Shown here: in pieces, positions 44,835 through 53,905 of the stretch
Position numbering within the stretch: the stretch's first letter is position 1
Layout: every line of letters starts with the position of its first letter
Origin: Enhydrobacter aerosaccus
GTDB lineage: Bacteria > Pseudomonadota > Alphaproteobacteria > Reyranellales > Reyranellaceae
Assembly: GCA_903915535.1 (NCBI GenBank)
Contig: CAIWTJ010000290.1
Coordinates: 1-64,000, forward strand
DNA length: 64,000 nt
Reading direction: 5' to 3'
Notes under the pieces: model-generated
Seen by the model: only the letters and a program-made list of their open reading frames with translations
Told to the model about the DNA's origin: nothing
Database searches by the model: none
Position numbers and translations under genes: made by a program

Positions 44835-46157
44835 CTAGCGCCTCTGCGGCTTCGGCAGACCGAGGTGGTCACGTAACGTCGTGCCCTCGTACTCGGTGCG
44901 GTAGATGCCGCGCCGTTGCAGGATCGGGATGACCTGGTCCACGAAGAGATCGAACTCGTCGTGGAAGTAGGCCGGCATGATGTTGAAGCCGTCGCATGCG
45001 CCCTCGTCGAGCCAGAGCTGCATGTGGTCGGCGATCTGCTCGGGAGTGCCGACTACCGAGCCGTGCGATCGGCTGGCGGCGACCAGCACGCCGCACTGGT
45101 GCACCGTCAGCCCTTCGCGGTCGGCGCGATCCATAAGGCTGACCACGCGCGGCGTGAAGGCCTTGCCGGTAGCGCGAATTTCGGCCGTCGGCAGCGGGCC
45201 GTCCTGCGGATAGTCGTAGAGCCGGAAGTCCATCTGCTCGCTCAGCATCCAGATGCCGACGGCCGGATGCAGCAGCTCGTTCAGCATCTTCTCCTTCTCG
45301 AGCGCTTCCTTCTCGGTGGCGCCCATGATCGGCACGAGCCCCGGCAGGATACGCAGCAGCCCCGGATCGCGACCGTACACCGGCATGCGCGCGCGAACGG
45401 CGTTGCGGAACTTGATCGCCTCGTCGCGCTTGCCCTGGGCCGCGAAGATCGTCTCGCCCACCATGGCCGCGAACTCCAGTCCCGAGGGCGAGCCGCCGGC
45501 CTGCACCAGCACCGGCCAACCCTGTGGCGAACGCGGCAGGTCGAGCGCACCCTTCACCGCGAAGAACTGGCCCTTGTGGTCGATCTCGCGCACTTTCGCC
45601 GGATCGACGAACACTCCACCCGCGGCATCCGCGGACACCGCGTCGTCGGCCCAGCCGTCCCAGAGGCCCTTGCAGATGTCCACGAATTCCTTGGCGCGCT
45701 CGTAGCGCAGGGATTTCTCCATGTGCGACTTGCGGCTGAAGTTCAGCGCGGCATCGTCGTTTGCCGTTGTGATGATGTTCCAGCCGCTGCGCCCGCCGGT
45801 GATGTGATCGAGCGAGGCGAAGCGCTCGGCGATGGCAAAGGGCTCGTTGTAGGTCGTCGAGAGCGTGGCCACGAAGCCCAGGCGCTCGGTGGCTCCCGAC
45901 ACCGCCGAGGTGATCGAGATCGAATCGATGTTGTTCAGCGCGCCCTGGGCCAGGACGCGACCGTCCTTCTCGCGCGCCGCCAGCATGTCGCCCACGAACA
46001 GGAGGTCGAACTTGCCCCGCTCGGCCGTAATCGCCGTGCGCCGGTAATAGTCGTAGCCCAGGATCGACGTTGCATCGACCGAGGGGTGGCGCCAGCCCGC
46101 GATATGATGGCCGCCGGGATAGGTAAAGACTCCGAGATGCAGTTGCCGCTGTGCCAT
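44835..46157 (-). CDS. LLM class flavin-dependent oxidoreductase
   Basis: MAQRQLHLGVFTYPGGHHIAGWRHPSVDA, FASLDHITGGRSGWNIITTANDDAALNFS. Confidence 0.92.
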   Translation of the reverse strand: MAQRQLHLGVFTYPGGHHIAGWRHPSVDATSILGYDYYRRTAITAERGKFDLLFVGDMLAAREKDGRVLAQGALNNIDSISITSAVSGATERLGFVATLSTTYNEPFAIAERFASLDHITGGRSGWNIITTANDDAALNFSRKSHMEKSLRYERAKEFVDICKGLWDGWADDAVSADAAGGVFVDPAKVREIDHKGQFFAVKGALDLPRSPQGWPVLVQAGGSPSGLEFAAMVGETIFAAQGKRDEAIKFRNAVRARMPVYGRDPGLLRILPGLVPIMGATEKEALEKEKMLNELLHPAVGIWMLSEQMDFRLYDYPQDGPLPTAEIRATGKAFTPRVVSLMDRADREGLTVHQCGVLVAASRSHGSVVGTPEQIADHMQLWLDEGACDGFNIMPAYFHDEFDLFVDQVIPILQRRGIYRTEYEGTTLRDHLGLPKPQRR

Positions 46158-46171
46158 GAGCGCTCTCCCCC

Positions 46172-47248
46172 TCAGGCCGCAAACCGGCTGGACGGACGCC
46201 GCAAGCCGAGCGTGTCGCGCAACGTCGCGCCCCCATAGCCTGCCGGCCGCAGCCCTTGCTGACACAACCGCGGCACGACCGCATCGATCACGAGCTCAAG
46301 ATCGACCGTCGACACGGCCGGCCGGATATCGAATCCGTCGCAGGCGCCGGCGGCATGCCATTCCGCCATCCAGGCCGCGAACTGCTGCGGCGTGCCGACG
46401 AAGCGCGGTGTGGTTTGGGTGGAAACCGGCACGAGTACGTCGAGATCTGCCGCGCGTTTGGTAGCGGCCGCTTCGGTATCCGCCAGGATGGGCATCACGC
46501 TCGCGATGAACTGCGTTCCGCGCCACTGGGCACGTCGGGCTTTCGCCGCATCGATCGTGGCAGCTTGCGCGAGCACGATCTCTATTCCGGGCACCACGGG
46601 CGCCGATGGGCGGTCGCGATAAAGAATGACGGGCTGGCCCTGCACGGGCCGCGGCACGTTCAAGGGCCCGCGCACCGTAAAGAAGCGGCCGGAGTGATCG
46701 ATCGGATGCACTTTCTCGGAATCGCTGAAAGTGGCCGTCGATTGATCGACCACGAAGCTGCCGTCCTCCCAACTGTCCCAGAGCTGCCGCGCGACATCGA
46801 TTAGTTCGACCAGCCGCGCCTCCGCCTCCGGGCCCGATGTCGGCAGATCGAGACGCTGAAAATGCTGGGCCAGTTCGTCAGGCCCGGCGAGCCCCGCGAT
46901 CCAGCCAGTCCGGCCACTCGCCAGATGGTCAAGCGTCGCGAAGACGCGAGCCACGTGATAGGGCTCCGCGATATCGGCAGGCCAGTAACCACAGAGGCCG
47001 ATTCGTTTCGTGGCGGCGATCATCGCGCCGAGCAGCGGTAACGGATCGAGATGCAGGCTGTCGACGCCGCGCGAGCGTTCCGACCTCGCAACCGTCGGCA
47101 GGCCGAGCAGGATCGCATCGAGGCCGCCGCGCTCCGCCGTGCGCGCCATCGTGCGAAACGGCGCCACGCCTTCGAAACCTGCCTTCCCAGTCACCCGCCA
47201 GGCGGCGGGGTGCCAGCCGTGCGCGGCCAGCGATGCCACGAGATGCAC
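46172..47248 (-). CDS. LLM class flavin-dependent oxidoreductase (alternative ATG start at 47296)
   Basis: VHLVASLAAHGWHPAAWR, RVFATLDHLASGRTGWIAGL, SGRFFTVRGPLNVPRPVQGQPVILYRD. Confidence 0.85.
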   Translation of the reverse strand: MHLVASLAAHGWHPAAWRVTGKAGFEGVAPFRTMARTAERGGLDAILLGLPTVARSERSRGVDSLHLDPLPLLGAMIAATKRIGLCGYWPADIAEPYHVARVFATLDHLASGRTGWIAGLAGPDELAQHFQRLDLPTSGPEAEARLVELIDVARQLWDSWEDGSFVVDQSTATFSDSEKVHPIDHSGRFFTVRGPLNVPRPVQGQPVILYRDRPSAPVVPGIEIVLAQAATIDAAKARRAQWRGTQFIASVMPILADTEAAATKRAADLDVLVPVSTQTTPRFVGTPQQFAAWMAEWHAAGACDGFDIRPAVSTVDLELVIDAVVPRLCQQGLRPAGYGGATLRDTLGLRRPSSRFAA

Positions 47249-47249
47249 G

Positions 47250-48032
47250 TCAGGATCCTTCCGCCACAAGGTTGAGGAATTGCTTTGTCCGTTCATTGCG
47301 CGGGCTGTCCATCAGCTCCTGCGGGCGGCCCTCCTCGATGATGCGGCCGTCCTCCATGAACAGGATGCGATCGGCGGCCTTGCGCGCGAACTGGATCTCG
47401 TGCGTCACGATCACCATCGTCATGCCGCGCTGCGACAGATCGAGCATGACCTGCAGCACCTCGCCCACCATCTCCGGATCGAGCGACGAGGTCGGCTCGT
47501 CGAACAGCATCACCGAGGGGTGCATCGCGAGCGCGCGGGCGATCGCCACCCGCTGCTGCTGACCGCCGGAGAGCTGGCCGGGATAGGAAGCTTCCTTGTC
47601 GGCAAGGCCGACCAGCGCCATCAGCCGGCGGGCATCCGCCAGCGCAGCATCCTTCGGCGTCTTCAACACATGCACCGGACCGCTCATGACATTCTCGAGC
47701 GCCGTCATGTGGCTGAAAAGATTGAACTGCTGGAACACCATGCCTACCTGCCGGCGCTGTCGCGACAGGCCTGCGTCCGACAGCTTCGCGCGGCCACTGC
47801 CCGCCTCGGCGGCGCCCATGGCAGCACCGTTGATCCAGACTTCCCCCGAATCGGGCTGGTCGAGATAGTTGAGCGTGCGCAGGAAGGTGCTCTTGCCGCC
47901 GCCACTGGGGCCGATGATGACGACCACCTCGCCCTTGCCCACGGAGAGATCGACGCCCTTCAGCACATGCGTGGCGCCGAAGCGCTTGTGTATTCCGCGC
48001 GCTTCGACGACGGCTCCCGTCTCAGGTGGCAT
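47250..48032 (-). CDS. Amino acid ABC transporter ATP-binding protein
   Basis: IGPSGGGKSTFLRTLNYLD (Walker A), QLSGGQQQRVAIARALAMHPSVMLFDEPTSSLDPEMVGEVL. Confidence 0.95.
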   Translation of the reverse strand: MPPETGAVVEARGIHKRFGATHVLKGVDLSVGKGEVVVIIGPSGGGKSTFLRTLNYLDQPDSGEVWINGAAMGAAEAGSGRAKLSDAGLSRQRRQVGMVFQQFNLFSHMTALENVMSGPVHVLKTPKDAALADARRLMALVGLADKEASYPGQLSGGQQQRVAIARALAMHPSVMLFDEPTSSLDPEMVGEVLQVMLDLSQRGMTMVIVTHEIQFARKAADRILFMEDGRIIEEGRPQELMDSPRNERTKQFLNLVAEGS

Positions 48033-48723
48033 CGGCGGGCACCGTTACATTGGCGATGGGACTGACCGACCGCGAGGCATAGGCCTCGAGCCGCGCCTGG
48101 ATGAAGCCCCACACCGTTGTCAGGAAGAGATAGTAGAGCGCCGCGACGATGAAGATCTCGAGCACCTTGAACTGGACCTGCACCAGAAGCTCGGTGCGGC
48201 GCAGCAGCTCCTCCATCGAGATCACCGATGCGAGGGACGACGTCTTCATCAGGCCGTTGAAGGCGTTGCCCAGCGGCGGAATGATGATCCGCAGCGCCTG
48301 CGGCATCACGACGATGCGCATCGTCTTGGGCCAGGTCATACCGATCGCGCGCGCGGCTTCGAACTGGCCCTTGGGCACCGCCGAAATGCCGGAGCGGATG
48401 ATCTCCGCGAGATAGGCGCCTTCATTGATGCCGAGGCCCAGCAGGGCGGAGGGAATCACGCCGAGCTGGATGCCGAGTTGCGGCAGACCCGTATAGATGA
48501 TGATGAGCTGCACAAGCACGGGCGTGCCGCGAAACAACCAGACATAGGCGGAGGCCGGCGCGCGCACCCATCTGCGGTGCGACATGCGCATCATCGCGGC
48601 GCCGACACCGAACACGAGGCCGATCAGCATCGCGCCGATCGACAATGCCAGCGACACCGCCGCACCCGTCAGCAGGTAAGGACTGTGCAGATAATGGAGG
48701 AACGCCGCCCAATCCCAGATCAC
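48022..48723 (-). CDS. Amino acid ABC transporter permease
   Basis: VWLFRGTPVLVQLIIIYTGLPQLG, EAARAIGMTWPKTMRIVVMPQALRIIIPPLGNAFNGLMKTSSLASVIS. Confidence 0.95.
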   Translation of the reverse strand: MIWDWAAFLHYLHSPYLLTGAAVSLALSIGAMLIGLVFGVGAAMMRMSHRRWVRAPASAYVWLFRGTPVLVQLIIIYTGLPQLGIQLGVIPSALLGLGINEGAYLAEIIRSGISAVPKGQFEAARAIGMTWPKTMRIVVMPQALRIIIPPLGNAFNGLMKTSSLASVISMEELLRRTELLVQVQFKVLEIFIVAALYYLFLTTVWGFIQARLEAYASRSVSPIANVTVPADAT

Positions 48724-48785
48724 GATCCCAACACCCGGTTACCGTCCAACGGCGAAGCAAGGGACATGCCACGCTCTGCGCATTT

Positions 48786-48801
48786 CGTTAGCATACTGAC
48801 G
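48786..48801. promoter_or_regulatory. Operator variant CGTTAG-CATA-CTGACG (copy B)
   Basis: Same as copy C except one base; 33 bp upstream of copy C. Confidence 0.6.
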
Positions 48802-48818
48802 ACTTTCGCGGGCGCCAT

Positions 48819-48834
48819 CGTCAGCATACTGACG
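48819..48834. promoter_or_regulatory. Operator CGTCAG-CATA-CTGACG (copy C)
   Basis: 16/16 reverse complement of copy A; between marR-like gene and ABC permease. Confidence 0.65.
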
Positions 48835-48907
48835 GTCTCGGTCAAGGGGAGTGGCAAGGCACCGTCCGAAGCACTGGCGTCGCGCCCGTAGCCTGCTATC
48901 AAGGCGC

Positions 48908-49375
48908 ATGAGCAAGAAATTGTCCTTTGCCCTTTCCAGCCGGCCCGGATTCCTGATTCGCCGGTTGCATCAGATCCACCTTTCGCTCTTTGCGGAGGAG
49001 TGCGCGCCCTTCAAGGTGACGCCAGTGCAATTCAGCATCCTGACGGCGGTCGAAGCGCAGCCGGGCCTCGAACAGGCGGCGCTGGCGCAGGAAGTCGGGA
49101 TCGATCGGGCCACGCTCGCCAACGTCGTGGCGCGTCTGGCCAGGCGCGGGCTGGTGAAACGCCTGCAGGGCAAGGAGGACCGGCGCCTGAAGCATGTGCT
49201 GCCAACCCCGTCCTGCCGTCGGTTGCTGGCGCAGATGGAAGCGCCAGCGCGGCGCGCCCACGAACGTACGATCGACTCACTCAAGCCGCGCGAGCGCGAG
49301 GGCTTCCTGAAGGCGCTGGCGCACCTGGTCAGCGCCGGCAACGCCCACAGCCGTGCGCCGCTGCGCGTCAGCTAG
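48908..49375 (+). CDS. MarR family transcriptional regulator
   Basis: LTAVEAQPGLEQAALAQEVGIDRATLANVVARLARRGLVKRLQGKEDRRLKHVLPT (winged helix with DRR wing). Confidence 0.92.
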   Translation: MSKKLSFALSSRPGFLIRRLHQIHLSLFAEECAPFKVTPVQFSILTAVEAQPGLEQAALAQEVGIDRATLANVVARLARRGLVKRLQGKEDRRLKHVLPTPSCRRLLAQMEAPARRAHERTIDSLKPREREGFLKALAHLVSAGNAHSRAPLRVS

Positions 49376-49379
49376 AAGA

Positions 49380-50039
49380 TCAGCCGGCACCCGGCGCGGC
49401 GTCGGGATCCACGGCGCGCACGACATAAAGTTCGGCGCTGGGCTGGTACAGTTCCCAGAGATAGCGCAACTGCACAAGCGGCTGCGGGTCGAGATCGACA
49501 CGGAGGTCGACGAACGGGAAGCTCTCCTTGTCGACGACGAGGAGCCCCGCCGACTTCACCTGCTTCCATTCACCACCGGCCGCCTGGCCCGCCTCGATCC
49601 CCCGCATCAGGCGTTCGGCCAGCGGCTGGTCCTCGCTGCCCTCGAAGGCCGCGATCATGTCGTCCACGACCGTGGTGTTGCGGATGATGTTGCCGATCGC
49701 CACGCAGTCGCGGCCGACCCCCCCGTTCTTGGTCGAGAGAATCTTGGCGCCATGAAAGAAGGCACCTTTGCCGCTGGCCGCCATCACCGCGAGCTGACGC
49801 CAGCCGATATTGGGCTCGTTCTTCCCGAGATCGGTGACGATGGCGTCAGGCGCCTCGCCCTTCTTGAGGCGCGCCAGGATCTTCGGCCCGAGCCGCGGAT
49901 CGGTGCGATGCTGTGTCAGGACCGCACCGACGCCCGGCTCTGCCCACAGGCACCGGCTGCCGACCGACATGGACGACGTCGTGACGACGGCGCCCAACAT
50001 ACCTGTCCTGGGGCACCGCCCTGCGATCGAGAATGTCAT
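49380..50039 (-). CDS. DUF1028 domain-containing protein
   Basis: MTFSIAGRCPRTGMLGAVVTTSSMSVGSRCLWAEPGVGAVLTQHRTDPRLGPKIL; Ntn-hydrolase-like DUF1028 pattern. Confidence 0.87.
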   Translation of the reverse strand: MTFSIAGRCPRTGMLGAVVTTSSMSVGSRCLWAEPGVGAVLTQHRTDPRLGPKILARLKKGEAPDAIVTDLGKNEPNIGWRQLAVMAASGKGAFFHGAKILSTKNGGVGRDCVAIGNIIRNTTVVDDMIAAFEGSEDQPLAERLMRGIEAGQAAGGEWKQVKSAGLLVVDKESFPFVDLRVDLDPQPLVQLRYLWELYQPSAELYVVRAVDPDAAPGAG

Positions 50040-50114
50040 CAGTTTCCCCCTTGCCTTGCCTATACTCTCACGCCCTCTCGGGCATGAATATTGCTGCCAC
50101 GACTGGATATCGTC

Positions 50115-51416
50115 ATGCGTAAGATGCACCTCGCTGCCTACCTCAAAACCGGCCCGACCGCGAGCTATGCCAGCGCGTGGCGGCATCCGTCCGCGCCGCT
50201 GCACGATATCTGGGAGCCCGAACGCTACGAGCATCTGGCACGCTGTCTCGAGGAAGCGCGCTTCGACGCCGGCTTCTTCGCCGACGGCCTCGGCCTGCCC
50301 GACATATATAAGAACACCTACGCCGACTATATCGGCCGTGGCGGCCAGGCGAGCCTGCTCGATCCGATGACGGTGCTGCCGCTGATGGCGCGCGTGACCC
50401 GGCATCTCGGCCTCGGCAATACGATCTCGACCACCTTCAACCAGCCCTACCACATCGCCCGCAGCCTGGGTTCACTCGACCTCCTGAGCAAAGGCCGTGC
50501 GGCGTGGAACGTCGTCACCTCCGCCACCGACTACGAGGCGCGCAACTGCGGCATGGACGGCGTGCCGCCCAAGGACGACCGCTACGCCCGCGCCGACGAC
50601 GTGCTCGAGGCCTGCTACAAGCTGTGGGACTGCTGGGACGAAGACGCGCTGGTGCTCGATCGCGAAAGCGGCGTGTTCGCCGATGCCAGCAAGATCCGCT
50701 ATGCCAATCACGTCGGACCCTACGTGCGCACGCGCGGACCGATGTCGATCCCGCGCAGCCCGCAGGGCCGGCCGATGATCCTGCAGGCCGGCTCCTCGCC
50801 ACGCGGCCGCGAATGCGCGGCGCGTTGGGCCGACATGATCTTCTGCACCACCGCCACCAAGGCCGACGGAATCGCTTTCCGCGAGGAGATGCACAAGCGC
50901 CTGCGCGCGATCGGCCGCGACCCGACCGAGTGCGCGGTGATGCCGACGCTCTCCGTCGTCATCGGCGAAACCGAATCCATCGCCAAGGAGAAGGCGGAGT
51001 TCCTCGACAGCCTTATCGACCCCGAGCTGGTAATGGCATCGGGATCGCAATTGCTGGGCGTCGATCTCAGCACCGTCGAAACCGCGGAAGAAGCAGAACG
51101 CGCCGCAGGCAACCAGGGCATCCAGGGCTCGCGCGACCGCATGATCCAGGTGGCGCGCGCACAGGGCATCACCTTCGCCCAGGCCGTACGCAAGCCGCGC
51201 GGCCTGCTGGCCGGCACGCCGCAGATGATCGCCGACGTGATGGAAGACTGGTTCAAGAGCGGCGCGTGCGACGGCTTCGTTCTGCCGCCCACCGTATTTC
51301 CCATGACCTACGAGGAATTCGCCCGCATGGTGACGCCCGAGCTGCAGAAGCGCGGCCTGCTTCGGCGCGAGTATGCGGGCAAGACCCTGCGCGAAAACCT
51401 GGCCAATCCCGGCTGA
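50115..51416 (+). CDS. LLM class flavin-dependent oxidoreductase
   Basis: TASYASAWRHPSAPLHD, SLGSLDLLSKGRAAWNVVTSATDYEARNCG. Confidence 0.92.
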   Translation: MRKMHLAAYLKTGPTASYASAWRHPSAPLHDIWEPERYEHLARCLEEARFDAGFFADGLGLPDIYKNTYADYIGRGGQASLLDPMTVLPLMARVTRHLGLGNTISTTFNQPYHIARSLGSLDLLSKGRAAWNVVTSATDYEARNCGMDGVPPKDDRYARADDVLEACYKLWDCWDEDALVLDRESGVFADASKIRYANHVGPYVRTRGPMSIPRSPQGRPMILQAGSSPRGRECAARWADMIFCTTATKADGIAFREEMHKRLRAIGRDPTECAVMPTLSVVIGETESIAKEKAEFLDSLIDPELVMASGSQLLGVDLSTVETAEEAERAAGNQGIQGSRDRMIQVARAQGITFAQAVRKPRGLLAGTPQMIADVMEDWFKSGACDGFVLPPTVFPMTYEEFARMVTPELQKRGLLRREYAGKTLRENLANPG

Positions 51417-51430
51417 CAGAAAGGCATCCC

Positions 51431-52939
51431 ATGAAAATTTCCCGCCGGACGCTGATCGGCACGTCGATCGCCGCGACGACCGCCGCCGCGATCGCCTCCC
51501 CTGCGCGCGCCGCGGGCAACGTGATGCGCATCGCCATCGGCTCATCGCTCAACAATCTCGATCCGATGATGACGACGATCGGCGACGAGTACATCTACGA
51601 CAACCTCGCCTTCAACGGCCTGACGCGGATGAACGAGGACCTCGTCGTCCAACCCGATCTCGCGGAGAGCTGGACGTTCAGCGACGACATCAAGACCTGG
51701 ACCTTCAAGCTCAGGAAGGGCGTGAAATTCCACGACGGCTCGGAGATGGTGGCCGATGACGTCGTGGCCTTCTTCAAGCGCCTTCTCGATCCGGCCAACA
51801 CCGCGCCTGCGCGCAGCCAATACGACATGGTCGAGGACGTCTCGGCCTCCGACCCGTTGACCGTCGTCTTCAAGCTCACCATCCCCTACGGCGGCTTTGC
51901 CGACATCCTGACCGATCGCCAGGTCAAGATCACGCCGCGCGGAGCAGTGGCCGCGATGTCGACCAAGCCCATCGGCACCGGCCCGTTCAAGTTCGTGAGC
52001 TACACCGCGGGCGACCGCCTCGTGCTCGCCAAGCATACCGAATATTTCGAGCCCGGCATGCCGAAGCTCGACGGCGTGGAGCTGCGGATCATTCCCGAAA
52101 TGAGCGTCAAGATCGCGGCCCTGCAGGCAGGCGACATCGACGTGGTGTGGGACCTGCCGCTCGACCAGGTGAAGACGCTCTCCACGCGCGGCGATCTCCG
52201 CGTCGACAGCGTGCCGACGGCGTCGTGGGACGGCGCGGTGATGAACAACCTGATCCCGCCGTTCAACGATCCCAAGGTGCGGCAGGCTTTCCATCTCGCC
52301 GTCGACAAGAAGGACGTGGTCGAGCTCACCCTGTTCGGCCAGGGCGTCGAAACGATCAGCCCGATCCCGCCCAGTCACGCGTTCTATGCCAAGGACGCGA
52401 AGATTCCGAAGGTCGATCCGGTGGCTGCCAAGAAGCTGCTGGCCGAGGCGGGCCACCCCAACGGCATCAAGATCCCGATCATCGTGCCGATCGGCCGTCC
52501 GGTGCGCGAGCGCCTGGGCGTTACCCTGCAGCAGCTCGCCAAGGCGGGCGGCTTCGACATCACGGTGCAGCGCATGCCCTACGCCGCGTTCAGCGCCGAA
52601 GTGACGGGCAAGGCCGCCGTCTACGTCGACGGCTATTTCGCGCGTCCCACGGTCGACACCAGCACCTTCCCGTTCCTGCGCACGAAGGGCAGCTGGAACG
52701 AACGGCTCTGGCACTACAGCGACGCCGCCGTCGACAAGGCGCTCGACGAGGCGCGCAAGAGCGGCGACACGGCCGTCCAGAAGAAGAACTACATCGAGAT
52801 GCAGGAAGCGCTGGTGAAGAACCCGGCCTCGTTCATCGCCTACGCCGTGAACTTCGCCTGTGCCTATCGCAAGACCGTCGCGGGCGTGAAGACGCATCCG
52901 ATGCGGTGGTTCGACCTTCGCACCGCAACTGTTGGCTGA
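51431..52939 (+). CDS. Dipeptide/oligopeptide-type ABC transporter substrate-binding protein
   Basis: Tat-like MKISRRTLIGTSIAATTAAAIASPARA; YIYDNLAFNGLTRMNEDLVVQPDLAESWTFSDDIKTWTFKLRKGVKFHDG. Confidence 0.92.
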   Translation: MKISRRTLIGTSIAATTAAAIASPARAAGNVMRIAIGSSLNNLDPMMTTIGDEYIYDNLAFNGLTRMNEDLVVQPDLAESWTFSDDIKTWTFKLRKGVKFHDGSEMVADDVVAFFKRLLDPANTAPARSQYDMVEDVSASDPLTVVFKLTIPYGGFADILTDRQVKITPRGAVAAMSTKPIGTGPFKFVSYTAGDRLVLAKHTEYFEPGMPKLDGVELRIIPEMSVKIAALQAGDIDVVWDLPLDQVKTLSTRGDLRVDSVPTASWDGAVMNNLIPPFNDPKVRQAFHLAVDKKDVVELTLFGQGVETISPIPPSHAFYAKDAKIPKVDPVAAKKLLAEAGHPNGIKIPIIVPIGRPVRERLGVTLQQLAKAGGFDITVQRMPYAAFSAEVTGKAAVYVDGYFARPTVDTSTFPFLRTKGSWNERLWHYSDAAVDKALDEARKSGDTAVQKKNYIEMQEALVKNPASFIAYAVNFACAYRKTVAGVKTHPMRWFDLRTATVG

Positions 52940-52942
52940 TCG

Positions 52943-53905
52943 ATGCCGATCGCGGTGTTCCTGCTGCAGCGGCTCGCCGGCCTGGTCGGCGTGCTGCTCG
53001 GCATGTCGCTGCTGATCTTCGGCATCATCCACATCCTGCCGGGCAACGTCGCTTACGCGATCCTGGGTGAGTTCGCGACTCCAGCCGCCGTCGCCCAGCT
53101 CGAAGTCAAGCTCGGCCTCAAGGATCCGCTGCCGCTGCAGTACTGGCACTGGCTCGACGCCATGCTGCACGGCAATTTCGGCCAGTCGATCGTAATGAAT
53201 CGCCCGGCCGCAGCGCTGATCGGCGAAGCGCTGGGTCGCTCGGCGCTGCTGGCAGGCTTTGCCTTCGCGCTGGTCGCGATGGGCGGCATCGCGCTCGGCC
53301 TTTACGCCGCAACCCATCGCGGCCAGGCCTCGGACAAGGTCCTGACTCTCGCGCAATTCGTGTTGATCGCCGTGCCGGAGTTCTTCTGGGCCATCGTCGG
53401 CGTGCTGTTCTTCGCCTCCTGGCTCAATCTGCTGCCTGCGACCGGCTACGCACCGATGAGCGAAGGCATCGGCAGTTGGGCCGCGCATCTCGTGCTGCCG
53501 GTGATGGTGCTTTCGTTCGGCCTGGTGGCGCATGTCTCGCGGCTGACACGCTCCTCGATGATCGAGGTGCTCGACAGCCGCTACGTGCTGGCCGCCCGCG
53601 CGCGCGGCTTCGCGGAGCAGCGCGTGCTGTGGCGGCATGCGCTCCCCAACGCGCTGCTGCCGGCGATCACCGTGCTCGCCATCGATGCCGGCCTGCTGAT
53701 CGGCGGCATTGTTGTCGTGGAGACGGTGTTCGCCTACCCGGGCCTCGGCCGGCTGCTGGTTTTCGCCATCGAGCGGCATGATTTGCCCTTGCTGCAGGTC
53801 GGCATGATGGTGGTCACGGCCATTTATGCCGTCGCGAACTTCATCGCCGAAGTGCTCTACGCCGTGCTGAACCCGCGCATTCGCGTCGGCGGGGCAGCGG
53901 CATGA
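52943..53905 (+). CDS. ABC transporter permease (DppB-like)
   Basis: LLQRLAGLVGVLLGMSLLIFGIIHILPG; ARARGFAEQRVLWRHALPNALLPAITVLAIDAGLLIGGIVVVETVFAYPGLGRLL. Confidence 0.93.
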   Translation: MPIAVFLLQRLAGLVGVLLGMSLLIFGIIHILPGNVAYAILGEFATPAAVAQLEVKLGLKDPLPLQYWHWLDAMLHGNFGQSIVMNRPAAALIGEALGRSALLAGFAFALVAMGGIALGLYAATHRGQASDKVLTLAQFVLIAVPEFFWAIVGVLFFASWLNLLPATGYAPMSEGIGSWAAHLVLPVMVLSFGLVAHVSRLTRSSMIEVLDSRYVLAARARGFAEQRVLWRHALPNALLPAITVLAIDAGLLIGGIVVVETVFAYPGLGRLLVFAIERHDLPLLQVGMMVVTAIYAVANFIAEVLYAVLNPRIRVGGAAA

